Below, one piece after another: positions 9,271-18,104 of a stretch of DNA of 64,000 nt. A model generated the notes under the pieces. That model was given only the letters and a program-made list of their open reading frames with translations, searched no databases and had not been told where the DNA came from. Location of the stretch: NCBI GenBank assembly GCA_001940825.1, contig MSGT01000036.1:1-64000 (forward strand), read 5' to 3'. The stretch's first letter is position 1. The number at the start of each line of letters is the position of its first letter. The translations under genes and the position numbers were made by a program. This stretch comes from Sphaerochaeta sp. Phil3 (GTDB lineage Bacteria; Spirochaetota; Spirochaetia; Sphaerochaetales; Sphaerochaetaceae).

Positions 9271-9894
9271 ATGCCACCCAAACCAAAATTCACAAGGGAA
9301 GAAATAATCGAAGCCGCTGTCTCGTTGCTGGACAGAGAGGGTGTCTATGCACTAACGACAAGGAACATAGGAAAGGAGCTTGGAAGCTCGGCCCGTCCTA
9401 TCTTCACGGTATTCAAGAACATGGAGGACCTGAACGGAGACCTCAGACAGGCGGTGATGAAGAAGTACAACGACTGCGTCATAAAGGCGCAAGGCTACAC
9501 TCCTGCGTTCAAGAAATACGGTATGCAAATGGTTCTGTTTGCAACCGAGAAGCCAAACCTCTACAGGTACCTGTTCATGAGCGAGAACAAGAAGGCTCAC
9601 ACTTTCAACGACGTATTCGAGACATTGGGCGAAACCGCAGGATACTGCATTGACGTTGTAAAAAGGGACTACGAGCTTACGGACGAAAAGGCGCGCGTAT
9701 TGTTCGAGAACGTTTGGATCTACACGTTTGGAATCGCAACGCTGTGCGCAACGGGTGCATGCAGGTTCTCCGAAGAGGAGCTTAGCAACATGCTGGGTTC
9801 AAGCTTCAAGGCCGCCATGATGCTGGTCAAATCCAATGCATTCTATGTTCCAACTCCGTTTCCGTTGGTGATGAGAGCGGCAGAGAAGAAATAG
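9271..9894 (+). CDS. TetR/AcrR family transcriptional regulator
   Basis: 207 aa. Residues about 8-55 form the TetR DNA-binding domain (FTREEIIEAAVSLLDREG, then ALTTRNIGKELGSSARPIFTVF). The remaining helices would form the ligand-binding and dimer domain. GGAGAG is present but about 14 bases from the ATG, which is far. First of three closely packed genes; the following kinase-like gene begins 6 bases after its stop. Ligand unknown. Confidence 0.85.
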   Translation: MPPKPKFTREEIIEAAVSLLDREGVYALTTRNIGKELGSSARPIFTVFKNMEDLNGDLRQAVMKKYNDCVIKAQGYTPAFKKYGMQMVLFATEKPNLYRYLFMSENKKAHTFNDVFETLGETAGYCIDVVKRDYELTDEKARVLFENVWIYTFGIATLCATGACRFSEEELSNMLGSSFKAAMMLVKSNAFYVPTPFPLVMRAAEKK

Positions 9895-9900
9895 CTAGAC

Positions 9901-10473
9901 ATGGAAACACTTGAGGTGAACGGAAAACCGTTCTATGTGCAAACCCTACTTGGCAAAGGCAAGGGAGGATACTCATACCTAGTAAAAGATCAGGCCTTGG
10001 ACAATGCTGGCGGAAGGTGCTATGTACTCAAGCAGATACATCACGAACCATGCGACTACTACCAGTTTGGAGACAAGCTGGAATCGGAGATGCGTGACTA
10101 CAGGAGGCTTTGCGAGGTAGGGATTCCAACGCCTTCTCTGCTGGATGTTGATGTGACGCACGAAAGGATACTCAAACAGTACATCCCAGGCGAAACCATT
10201 CTGGATTATGTTGTCTCAGACAGAATGCAGGATTCGTTTCTGCAACAGGTTATGGATATGTGCAAGAACCTTTATTCAAAAGGACTCAACATAGACTACT
10301 TTCCAACCAACTTCGTAGTGGACGATGGCAGCATTGTGCCTGCGAATGCAGGGAGTCTTTTCTATATAGACTACGAGTGCAACCAATATATGGAGGAATG
10401 GGACTTCGAACATTGGGGCAGCCGGTACTGGTCAATGACGGCAGAACTTGAAGAGTATCTAAAGAATGTTTGA
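9901..10473 (+). CDS. Protein kinase-like fold protein
   Basis: 190 aa. It has a glycine-rich loop (LLGKGKGGYSYLVKD, residues 16-30), an ATP-binding lysine in YVLKQI, a catalytic-loop-like NIDYFPTNFVV and a metal-binding-like FYIDYECN. These are features of the small kinase-like families related to lipopolysaccharide-core and RIO kinases; the usual HxD is replaced by NID, so activity is uncertain. Six bases after tetR and overlapping the preceding frame of the next gene, suggesting one operon. Substrate unknown. Confidence 0.65.
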   Translation: METLEVNGKPFYVQTLLGKGKGGYSYLVKDQALDNAGGRCYVLKQIHHEPCDYYQFGDKLESEMRDYRRLCEVGIPTPSLLDVDVTHERILKQYIPGETILDYVVSDRMQDSFLQQVMDMCKNLYSKGLNIDYFPTNFVVDDGSIVPANAGSLFYIDYECNQYMEEWDFEHWGSRYWSMTAELEEYLKNV

Positions 10474-10501
10474 GGCGAAAATGCGCCAAGGGAGAAAACA
10501 A

Positions 10502-11026
10502 ATGTCAAATCTTGAAAAGATCCAGAAAATCTACAATGTGTTCAGAATCATAGCAATGATTGCAATGATATTCTCTTTCATCTTTGCAGGCACGAACCTT
10601 ATAGGTCTCATAGCGGCGGTGATACTGCGTGACTCGCGCCTTTTCGTGGAACTTGGAAACCTTGCAGGCTCCGTGGAAATCACAGGTTCCATTCAGATAA
10701 TCGCCAACGCAATCACTGGCATCGTTACTGGAGTCACCAATGGACTGCTGTCGTTGTTCTCCATGAACTACTTTGCATCAGCCAAGACCGATGGCACACC
10801 ATTCACGAAAACAGGTGCCACAACGCTGAGGAATTTGGGGATAAAGACCATAGTCATGCCTCTTGTTGCAATCATAGTAAATGCCATAATACTTGGATGC
10901 TTTGGAGTTGCAAGCCTCTACGACATTGGCAACGGCACCTCAGTTGCAACGGGAATCTTCATGCTTATCTTCTCCGTAATCCTCGCCTACGGCTCAGAAC
11001 TCGAAGAAAAAGCCAACAGACTTTGA
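10502..11026 (+). CDS. Small membrane protein of unknown function
   Basis: 174 aa with about four hydrophobic segments (about residues 12-45, 65-90, 110-140, 150-165). The start at 10502 is chosen because GGGAG lies 7 bases upstream; an earlier in-frame ATG would overlap the kinase-like gene. No family recognised. Position suggests it is controlled by, or works with, the TetR and kinase-like proteins. Confidence 0.7.
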   Translation: MSNLEKIQKIYNVFRIIAMIAMIFSFIFAGTNLIGLIAAVILRDSRLFVELGNLAGSVEITGSIQIIANAITGIVTGVTNGLLSLFSMNYFASAKTDGTPFTKTGATTLRNLGIKTIVMPLVAIIVNAIILGCFGVASLYDIGNGTSVATGIFMLIFSVILAYGSELEEKANRL

Positions 11027-11457
11027 TTGAAAAACACGTTTTTCAGCAAATTATGTGATTTTTTACACGCTTTTTCCATCAAAAACGTGATTTAAAGAAA
11101 TAATCATAAAGTCTCTGAAGGCAAAGGTTCTCGCTTTTTGTTCTTTTTCGCGGTTTCGATAGAACTTATTCTATCCAACCCTTCGTTTTTCAAAAAAAGA
11201 ATATAAGAGCGGCTTTCAAAATCAAACAAAGGGACTTCCACAAATTTGTGGAAACTCCCCTAGCTGTTTGCCATCCAACCTTGCTCACCATCTCCACCTC
11301 GCTCACCATTCTCACCACACCCACAATGCTGACCAAGCTCACCATCACTACAAAACACTCACAAAACAGTGCGTTTCAGTGCGTGCAGCCCGTGATGTCC
11401 GTGAAGAGAGTGTAGTAGGCAAAGTGAGTGTAGTGCGAGAAACAAAAAGGCTCAGGA
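11027..11457. other. Gene-poor intergenic stretch
   Basis: No convincing gene. An inverted repeat TGAAAAAC-AC-GTTTTTCA (11028-11045) directly follows the previous stop and may act as a weak terminator. From 11268 there is a CTCACCA-rich low-complexity run. Confidence 0.5.
11236..11253. terminator. Perfect 18-bp palindrome inside a longer hairpin
   Basis: TTCCACAAATTTGTGGAA is perfect and is flanked by GGGA(C) and (A)CTCCC, extending the stem. On the minus strand it is followed by a T-rich run, as in a terminator reading leftward; which transcript it would end is unclear. Confidence 0.4.
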
Positions 11458-11729
11458 CAGTGCTTTCTGCACGGCCTATGGTGAAGCGACGACATAGACC
11501 GCACGAATTCCTAGAATGAACTCTCGTAGCTATTTTGGCTCAGCTACAAGGATGGGAACGAAGGGCAGTACTGAGATGTACGACCTGAGTGAACCGACGC
11601 AGTAGATGACCAAAAGAGCAAGAGACATTCGACGGAATTTGAACCGTATTCAAGGATACAAGCGAAGGATAGTACTTCAAGTACAGCCTGAGCGCAGTGA
11701 CGATGAAGACGATTCAAAGACCTAGAATG
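11458..11729. repeat. Three degenerate structured intergenic repeats
   Basis: Related segments lie at about 11458-11500, 11544-11611 and 11650-11712. Shared elements in order are AAGGAT, CGAAGG, a short hairpin AGTAC..GTAC (AGTGC..GCAC in the first copy), a CCT-box (CCTGAG in two), and a GACG-rich tail. The last two copies are preceded by a small hairpin (GTAGCT/AGCTAC, TTGAA/TTCAA). The nonamer CCTAGAATG occurs at 11510 and again at 11721. They lie downstream of both flanking genes, so may be a repeat family or structured RNA. Confidence 0.5.
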
Positions 11730-11730
11730 C

Positions 11731-12255
11731 TTATTTGCCGGAGTATTTGACGACAGACTCCACCCTGTACTTTGAAAGCACTTCCCTTCCATTTAGACCT
11801 GCAAGCTCAATGAGGAACACAATCTCCTCCACCTTGCCGCCAAGCTTCTCAACGAGATCGGCGGAGGCCTTCATTGTGCCACCGGTTGCAATGAGGTCGT
11901 CAATGAGAACGACTTTCTGGCCAGGCTTGATGGCATCCTTGTGGATTTCGATTGTGGCGGTGCCGTATTCAAGATCATAAGTCTCTGAAACGGTCTCGCG
12001 GGGGAGCTTGCCGGCCTTTCTGATTGGTACGAAAGGCTTTTTGAGAAGATATGCGATAGGCATACCAAGGATGAAGCCACGGGACTCAGCACCGGCAATG
12101 ACATCACAATCCACCTGGGAGACGAGCTTTGCCATCTCATCGATTGCAAGGCGAAGGCCATCGGCATCCTGAAGGATACCTGTTATGTCACGGAAGATGA
12201 TTCCCGGTTCTGGGAAGTCCGGAATGCTTATGATGTAGTCTTCAACTTTCTTCAT
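11731..12255 (-). CDS. apt: Adenine phosphoribosyltransferase
   Basis: 174 aa, normal length. Salvages adenine by joining it to PRPP to make AMP. The PRPP-binding motif VVLIDDLIATGGT and the Apt-type N-terminus (IPDFPEPGIIFRDIT) are both present, as is AGAESRGFILG. AGGAGG lies 5 bases before the ATG. Single gene on its strand. Confidence 0.97.
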   Translation of the reverse strand: MKKVEDYIISIPDFPEPGIIFRDITGILQDADGLRLAIDEMAKLVSQVDCDVIAGAESRGFILGMPIAYLLKKPFVPIRKAGKLPRETVSETYDLEYGTATIEIHKDAIKPGQKVVLIDDLIATGGTMKASADLVEKLGGKVEEIVFLIELAGLNGREVLSKYRVESVVKYSGK

Positions 12256-12483
12256 AGCGCCCTCCTATCGAAAAACAGCCCTAGTGTACTAAATAGGAAG
12301 GGTTTAACCAAGCACATGGAGTGTGAAAAAAATTCACAGCACAATCAAATGTTTCACATTAGGAAAAAACAATACAGACACAAAAGGCAAGCAATCATGA
12401 GAGCAAACGTGCAAAAGAAGAGGAAAAACGCCAAAACAGAGGTTGAAAAAACAACTTGGCATGGTTATTGCTATACAAAAGGC

Positions 12484-12562
12484 AGAGCAACAGTTTTTTT
12501 CATACCTCCTTTTAGTGTGATTTAGATGCCCGGGAAATTCTCCTCCTGGGCATCGCTTTTTT
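12484..12562 (+). ncRNA. Candidate small RNA with two anti-Shine-Dalgarno motifs
   Basis: An extended -10 (TGC-TATACA, TATACA at 12472-12477) predicts a start near 12484. A strong rho-independent terminator follows: stem GATGCCCGGGA with TCCTGGGCATC (12525-12554) and a T run (12556-12562). No plus-strand protein gene lies upstream, since apt runs away on the minus strand, so the terminator needs its own transcript. The RNA would hold CCUCCU twice, once single-stranded (12505-12510) and once in the terminator loop, able to pair with ribosome-binding sites. The rest of the 12256-12668 gap shows only a short unconvincing frame. Confidence 0.5.
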
Positions 12563-12668
12563 CCAAGAGCCCTAAAACATCACCAAGTAACCCGCAAACA
12601 CCTTTGCTTGTTCTAAGGCATTGTTATGGTTATATTCAACGTGACAGCATTGGACCAAGAGGTAAAAG

Positions 12669-13187
12669 ATGAAAGCAAACAACAAAGACAGCACGACAAA
12701 GCAGTTCCTAAGCTTCCTCCTCATAGGTGGCATAGGCGCTGTCATACAACTCGCAACGGTCAACATCCTGTTCCTGATGCTAAGGGATTGGAAAGCACCG
12801 CTACCGGCCTTCATGTCCGCAGTCTTCAACGAACGGGCGCTTGGCCAAGGCAACGCCAACTGGGGCTATCTCATACCGTTCTTCGCCTCCAATCTGCTAT
12901 CCAACACGTACTCCTACATCCACAACATGAAAGGCAACTTCAAGACCGATGCCCCTGCGTACTGCTTTGCAATCTATATACTGCTGCTTGCAGTGCTCAT
13001 TGTCGTGGCCACATGGCTGTCAGGAGTCATAGCCAACCTGTTCGCACAAACGGGGATAGAGCTGCTTGTGAAGCTGGCGCCTACGATAGGATCCATGCTT
13101 GCAGGAATAGTCTATACACTGATACTTTTCCCCGTAGAGAAATACATACTTTTCAAAAAACGCAGAAAGGACAAGGCGAATCAGTAG
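12669..13187 (+). CDS. GtrA family membrane protein
   Basis: 172 aa with four hydrophobic segments; the first (LSFLLIGGIGAVIQLATVNILFL) is the characteristic GtrA/DPMS start. GtrA-like proteins are linked to moving polyprenyl-phosphate-linked sugars across the membrane for surface glycosylation. The loop between segments one and two is longer than usual. GAGG lies upstream of the ATG. The 3' end overlaps the convergent patatin gene by 7 bases. Confidence 0.8.
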   Translation: MKANNKDSTTKQFLSFLLIGGIGAVIQLATVNILFLMLRDWKAPLPAFMSAVFNERALGQGNANWGYLIPFFASNLLSNTYSYIHNMKGNFKTDAPAYCFAIYILLLAVLIVVATWLSGVIANLFAQTGIELLVKLAPTIGSMLAGIVYTLILFPVEKYILFKKRRKDKANQ

Positions 13188-15397
13188 CACTCGAAGTACA
13201 GCGAGAACTCACCGTCTATGCACAATCCAATGCCAACCAGGAAGTCGCACATTGGAGTCTTGAGTCCATAGCCCACACCTATTCCAATGTCAAAGTCACC
13301 AAGCTCAGAGAACGGAGCGGTCGCTGCGTTGGAAGGCGCAACGCCAGAGTCGCTGCTTGCACTGGAAATTGAGAATGCAGTGCTTGAGCTTCTCCAACCA
13401 CCCCTCAGCTCGCATACAAGGAACGAAGGGATGAATCCACCAAGACCCCACTGGGCGGCGGCGCCAAGAATTATGGCATCGCGGACGTATACGGCGTTGG
13501 AGCATCCTGGAATGCCGTTCCAACCACCAAACCTCGTATACGAGGACATGAACTCCACAGGCTCGCGGCTTGTAACGGCAAGGACATCGAACGAGAGACA
13601 CAGCATGGAGCTGAGAGGAATGTTGTGTTCGTATGACACGCCCATTGTGTATGTAAGCTCGTTTCTATGGAAACCAAGGCTGCTCTTGAAGTCCACACGT
13701 ATGCCGGTTGTAGAGAACAGGCTGTCCTCGAAGCCTCCGTACCATATTCCGTTGGCGAACAGAACGGGCATGAGACTGAACGATGTTGGGCTTCCATCTA
13801 TGGTCCTTCCCAGAGCATAGAACCTGAAAGACAATCCAAAGTTGCCGTTGAAGCGCATTCCATCAGTGAACTTCACACCAAGCTTCAGATCAGATGCAAA
13901 GTCCATTGAGTCCTTCAGCTGCGGGTTGGCCCTGTTTGCAAGAGGAGTAACGGCCCCTAGGGTCATGGAGAAGTCAGGCTTGAAATAGAAGCGTGCATCA
14001 TCTCCAGCGTCGTCCAAAGGATAGAGGAAGGCAACTCCAAGCCTTAGATTGTCGCCAAGGTATGCCGATACAAGGAGGTCCCAGTCCGTCCCCTTCATGT
14101 CCTTTTCGAAGAAGCTCGCCTCAATTGTAGGCAGGAACTTGAGCACTATTGGGGTTTGGCCGTCGAAGACGGTGGATATCTCGGAGGAGCCAGAGACTCC
14201 AAGATTAAGACGGGATGTCGAAAGGGCATCCTTCGTACCACTTGTAGATTCAATGATTTGGGAGGACTCAGGGACATCGGCCTGAGAGGAGGAGCTTTCC
14301 ATTGAGAAGTAGACTCCAATGCGGTAGGGGTCCTTCACGTCAAGGTCTCCTTCGTTGAACATCGCGGCAAGGCCATCCAAGGTGCCGGCATGGCGTTCGA
14401 CTTCGTCCCATCCTCGTTGGATGACGGTTTGCGGGTCGCCAAAGGATAGCGTACCAATGTCGTCCACCTTGGGGACAAGGACCAGGTCTGCATATTCGTA
14501 TTGGTCCTTGATGGTATTGAGGACCACGAGCCTGAACGTTGCGTTGGCGGCACCGGAGATGCTGTGCATTTCCTCTGCGTCCACAGACGAGGACCCGTTC
14601 ATGTCCATGGCTATCACGATGTCGTAGCCAAGGTCACGTGCATATTTGATTGGCATGTTGTCAACAAGTCCTCCGTCCATGAGGTAGAGGCCCTGCACTT
14701 CGTAGGCATCGAACACAAGCGGGATGCTCATGCTGCTTCTCATTGCGTCCACAAGCGAGCCGCCTTCGAACAGTACGTAGTCGCCTGTAGCGACATCAGT
14801 CGCAACAGCTCTGTAAGGTACGGGAAGGTCGTCGAAGCTTATATCGTCAGGCACGTTTGCAAGGATTTGTCTGAAGAACGAGAGAATCTTCCTGTCGCTC
14901 ACGATTCCAGAGGTGTCTCCTATCCCTGCATCTCCAAGGGCAAGGGACAGGATGTTCGAACGCGTGTGGCTGAAAGGTTCGATGAGGGGTTGGGAATCGG
15001 TTTCAAGAATGTCCGTGAAAAGGTCTGTGAGGTCGTTCTCCGTTACAAGACGCTCTATGTCGCCGGAGCTGTAGCCGGCACAGTAGAGACCGGCTATTAG
15101 GCTTCCCATGCTGGTGCCCATCACCATGTCTATTGGAATGCCCCTCCCCTCAAGGGCTTCAAGCAATGCAATATGGGCAAGCCCTCTGGCCCCTCCACCA
15201 GAAAGAACCACCGCAACGGAAGGTCTTCCAAGGTTTTCCGGAGCTTTTGCAGAGAACGGCTTTTGACCTGTAGCTGTCACGGATATCGCATGGATTCCGT
15301 TTATCTTCACAGGCGCATCCGCCGTGACGACGGCAAACGCATCGAAACAGCTTAGACATAGAAGAAGAGCAACGATGGCAAGTACAGTTTTCCGCAT
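13181..15397 (-). CDS. Patatin-like phospholipase with C-terminal outer-membrane barrel
   Basis: 738 aa. Signal peptide (1-22), patatin domain about 60-300 with oxyanion loop SGGGARG (66-72), nucleophile elbow GTSMG (Ser96) and catalytic Asp in DGG (Asp241). The remainder (about 400-738) is rich in alternating aromatic strands and ends FECY, as expected of a Bac_surface_Ag/BamA-like barrel. This is the arrangement of PlpD-like (type Vd) autotransporters, although no clear POTRA is obvious. It would present or release a lipid acyl hydrolase at the cell surface. GGAGGG precedes the ATG. Confidence 0.85.
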   Translation of the reverse strand: MRKTVLAIVALLLCLSCFDAFAVVTADAPVKINGIHAISVTATGQKPFSAKAPENLGRPSVAVVLSGGGARGLAHIALLEALEGRGIPIDMVMGTSMGSLIAGLYCAGYSSGDIERLVTENDLTDLFTDILETDSQPLIEPFSHTRSNILSLALGDAGIGDTSGIVSDRKILSFFRQILANVPDDISFDDLPVPYRAVATDVATGDYVLFEGGSLVDAMRSSMSIPLVFDAYEVQGLYLMDGGLVDNMPIKYARDLGYDIVIAMDMNGSSSVDAEEMHSISGAANATFRLVVLNTIKDQYEYADLVLVPKVDDIGTLSFGDPQTVIQRGWDEVERHAGTLDGLAAMFNEGDLDVKDPYRIGVYFSMESSSSQADVPESSQIIESTSGTKDALSTSRLNLGVSGSSEISTVFDGQTPIVLKFLPTIEASFFEKDMKGTDWDLLVSAYLGDNLRLGVAFLYPLDDAGDDARFYFKPDFSMTLGAVTPLANRANPQLKDSMDFASDLKLGVKFTDGMRFNGNFGLSFRFYALGRTIDGSPTSFSLMPVLFANGIWYGGFEDSLFSTTGIRVDFKSSLGFHRNELTYTMGVSYEHNIPLSSMLCLSFDVLAVTSREPVEFMSSYTRFGGWNGIPGCSNAVYVRDAIILGAAAQWGLGGFIPSFLVCELRGGWRSSSTAFSISSASSDSGVAPSNAATAPFSELGDFDIGIGVGYGLKTPMCDFLVGIGLCIDGEFSLYFECY

Positions 15398-15475
15398 GGT
15401 CCCTCCATGGCCATGGCTTTTGGCGATGATTCCAAGCAGCCCTATGGCCCTATGACAATTCTGTATGATTGGGGA

Positions 15476-15901
15476 TTACAGTTCAAGAAGGAAAACGGGC
15501 AGGCCTAGAAGTTTCTTGAGCAATTCGAGGAAATCAGTGAAATTGACAGGATACGAATCGGATCCGTTGCCTGATACTTTCAGAACATCCTCTTCGTCAT
15601 TGTGTTGGCATGTAGAGCGTATAGAGAGGCTCCACTTCACTTCCGAGTTTGGAAATACATCATGGCTTTCATTCATGTTCTTGCCGTCATTGCAGCCCCA
15701 GCTACCAATATCCAGAGATCCAAGGGCGGCTATCCACTCCTTGGAATCCCCTTCGTAGGCCGTCCACGCATCGCATTTCTGGATAAAATCCACATCCTTG
15801 CTCTCAGGAATACGATATAGGATGGCTCCACTTGAGGAATCAAGTTCCACATGGAGCCTTTGGAAGTCGTTTTCGAACGAGAACGATAAAGTCATGGACA
15901 T
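15476..15901 (-). CDS. Hypothetical protein downstream of serine dehydratase
   Basis: 141 aa, not recognised. Mostly hydrophilic and acidic, with no signal peptide, ending in a leucine-rich helix (FLELLKKLLGLPVFLLEL). AGAGG precedes the ATG and the gene starts 3 bases after the sdaA stop, so it is probably cotranscribed and translationally coupled. Confidence 0.6.
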   Translation of the reverse strand: MSMTLSFSFENDFQRLHVELDSSSGAILYRIPESKDVDFIQKCDAWTAYEGDSKEWIAALGSLDIGSWGCNDGKNMNESHDVFPNSEVKWSLSIRSTCQHNDEEDVLKVSGNGSDSYPVNFTDFLELLKKLLGLPVFLLEL

Positions 15902-15904
15902 GGT

Positions 15905-17119
15905 TCAACCTCTTCTTGAGTAGGCTCTTGCAAGTCCACCTTCAGAGGTCTCTCTGTATCTTTGGTTCATATCAAGGCCCGTATAGTACATGCTCTTGAG
16001 GACCATGTCATAGCTTATGTTTCTGGTACCAGTAAGGAAGTATGCAAGGTTTGCCGAGTTTATAGCCCTAAGGGCTGCAACGGCGTTCCTTTCTATGCAG
16101 GGAATCTGGACAAGACCGCAGATTGGATCGCAGGTGAGACCAAGATGATGTTCAAGGGCAACCTCAGCGGCATACTCTATCTGCATCAGATTATATCCAA
16201 AGACCTGGCCTGCGGCAGCGGCGGCCATGGAGCATGCGACTCCCACCTCTGCCTGACAGCCGCATTCTGCACCGGAAACCGAAGCGTTCTGCTTTGCAAG
16301 CTCGCCAAAGAGGCCAGCCACTCCAAGGGCATGTATGACATCAAGGTCTGAAAGCTGTCTCTTGTCCTTGAGATAATAGAGCACGGCAGGAAGGACTCCG
16401 CAGGCACCGCAGGTTGGAGCCGTAACTATTGTTCCGTTGTCGGCATTCTGTTCACTAACAGCATAGGCATAAGAACAAACCAACTGGCATTCCATGAGCT
16501 CTGCGTGCTTGTTTACCACAATATGGTCGAAGAGATGCTTGGCTTTTCTTTGTACATGAAGACATCCTGGAAGGGTTCCCGTCTTGGAAAGGCCCTCCTT
16601 TATGGAGGCCTGCATCACATCCCACACCTGTGCAAGATAGTCCCATATCTCCTTGCCTTCGTTGAGTTCAATGTAGTCCACAAGGTCTATGTATCTGAAC
16701 TCGCAGAACTGCTTGATCTCTGCAAAGGAATTCTCCATGTATATGTCTTCACCCAAAAGTCCAACGGAAGGTCTTCCCTCAATGACTATGTCGCCGCCAC
16801 CAATGCTCTCGACCCTCATGCGAGAAGTCTCCTCGCCGTCCTTTACGGCAATGAGATCCATGGTGTTCGGATGCTTGAGGACAACGGAATTGTCGGTTTC
16901 AAGAGAGACCTCGCATTCCTTTGGAGCAAAGGATTCCTTTATGGCTCTATCCGTACCATGACCCATTCCGGTCTTGGCAAGAGAACCATATAGAATGGCC
17001 TTGAAGCTATCGGCCTCTGGATTCTCGTCCTTGAAGAGCTCAGCTGCCCTTGCAGGTCCCATTGTATGCGAGCTGGAAGGCCCTTTTCCTATTTTATATA
17101 TATCCTTTATGGATCTCAT
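15905..17119 (-). CDS. sdaA: L-serine dehydratase (single-chain, iron-sulfur type)
   Basis: 404 aa. Converts L-serine to pyruvate and ammonia. Starts with the beta-domain sequence IYKIGKGPSSSHTMGP, and the alpha half has the cysteines of the 4Fe-4S centre (APTCGACG, CGCQAEVG, LTCDPICGLVQIPC). Both subunit halves are in one chain. The start at 17119 is chosen because GGAGGAGG lies 7 bases upstream; the open frame extends 17 codons further without a ribosome site. Confidence 0.93.
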   Translation of the reverse strand: MRSIKDIYKIGKGPSSSHTMGPARAAELFKDENPEADSFKAILYGSLAKTGMGHGTDRAIKESFAPKECEVSLETDNSVVLKHPNTMDLIAVKDGEETSRMRVESIGGGDIVIEGRPSVGLLGEDIYMENSFAEIKQFCEFRYIDLVDYIELNEGKEIWDYLAQVWDVMQASIKEGLSKTGTLPGCLHVQRKAKHLFDHIVVNKHAELMECQLVCSYAYAVSEQNADNGTIVTAPTCGACGVLPAVLYYLKDKRQLSDLDVIHALGVAGLFGELAKQNASVSGAECGCQAEVGVACSMAAAAAGQVFGYNLMQIEYAAEVALEHHLGLTCDPICGLVQIPCIERNAVAALRAINSANLAYFLTGTRNISYDMVLKSMYYTGLDMNQRYRETSEGGLARAYSRRG

Positions 17120-17213
17120 TCGAATCCTCCTCCGGAGTTTCTCTGAAATAGTGGAATCATGGAATTCCACGATAAGATAGTCTTTTGCAGTTGCTCGGTC
17201 AACTCTTGCAACG

Positions 17214-17990
17214 TCAAACCTTCTTCTGCTGCCTACACCACGTCTTCATTACCATGCCAACGGGAAGATGCTTCACAAGCCTCACCTGCATCCTCACAGG
17301 AAATCCAAGTATAGACACGGGCTTCTTCCTTAAGAGGTCCTTCATGGCCTTGTCCACCACCTGTCTTGCGGTATAGAACCTGTCGTAGTACTTGACGGTG
17401 TCGTCATGGACGGCATGGTCAAAGAACTCGGTCTTTATCCAACCGGGACATACGCACATGACGTGGATGCCCTGCGGTTTGAGTTCGACTTCAAGGGCCC
17501 TTGAAAGGCTAAGCACGTATGCCTTGGATGCGGCATAGACCGCCATGTACGGAACAGGCTGCCACGAAGAGTTGGAGCCTATGTTTATGAGAGACGACCC
17601 ATTGTGCATGTAAGGGATGACCATGCTGCACATGGCTGTGAGGGATCTGTCGTTGAGATCGATTATTCCAAGCTGAGCCTTTGCATCGTTGTCCTTGAAA
17701 GAGCCAAAGATTCCAAAGCCCGCGGCGTTCACAAGGAAGTGGACCTGAGGTGTCTCGGATGCAAGCGTTGCCCCTAGGGATTCCACGCAGGTTGGATTGG
17801 AAAGGTCCAAGGAAAACGGCCTTATTGAGGTGCGGCAGTCCTTCGAAAGCTCTTCAAGACGATCTGCACGCCGTGCCACGACCCATATCGAATCCAGGAA
17901 AAGGCCGTGCTGCACATTGTAGCGGTCAATTGCATACACGAACTCACGGCCTATGCCAGAGGAAGCTCCTGTCACGATGGCGATTTTCAT
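17214..17990 (-). CDS. Short-chain dehydrogenase/reductase
   Basis: 258 aa. Classical SDR: NAD(P)-binding TGASSGIG at 7-14, NAAG at 88-91, catalytic Tyr152 and Lys156 in YAASK, with Ser near 139. The arginine pair after the second strand (VARRADR) suggests NADP preference. The C-terminal basic tail and hydrophobic stretch hint at membrane association. AGGAGGG precedes the ATG. Substrate unknown. Confidence 0.88.
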   Translation of the reverse strand: MKIAIVTGASSGIGREFVYAIDRYNVQHGLFLDSIWVVARRADRLEELSKDCRTSIRPFSLDLSNPTCVESLGATLASETPQVHFLVNAAGFGIFGSFKDNDAKAQLGIIDLNDRSLTAMCSMVIPYMHNGSSLINIGSNSSWQPVPYMAVYAASKAYVLSLSRALEVELKPQGIHVMCVCPGWIKTEFFDHAVHDDTVKYYDRFYTARQVVDKAMKDLLRKKPVSILGFPVRMQVRLVKHLPVGMVMKTWCRQQKKV

Positions 17991-18031
17991 AAATCCCTCC
18001 TGCTTTCGATTCTATACTCAATCCTATCCAA

Positions 18032-18060
18032 TTGCCACATCCAAAGATAAGCAATATCAT
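18032..18060 (+). promoter_or_regulatory. Sigma70-like promoter of the MATE pair
   Basis: TTGCCA, 17 bases, TATCAT. Predicted start near 18067, with GGAGG at about 18090 and the ATG at 18105. Confidence 0.55.
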
Positions 18061-18104
18061 GGGGTTTCGCAGAAATTGCAGAAACAACTGGAGGCGCATC
18101 CAAT

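Noticed and set aside
11268..11519. Histidine-rich 83-codon frame
   Set aside because: Produced by a CTCACCA-type simple repeat and then runs through the structured repeats; no Shine-Dalgarno.
12495..12512. AGGAGG followed by ATG on the minus strand
   Set aside because: Spacing of one base is too short, and the frame stops after ten codons.
12316..12525. 69-codon plus-strand frame ahead of the terminator
   Set aside because: No ribosome site, lysine-rich low-complexity translation, and the frame runs into the terminator stem; a small RNA explains the site better.
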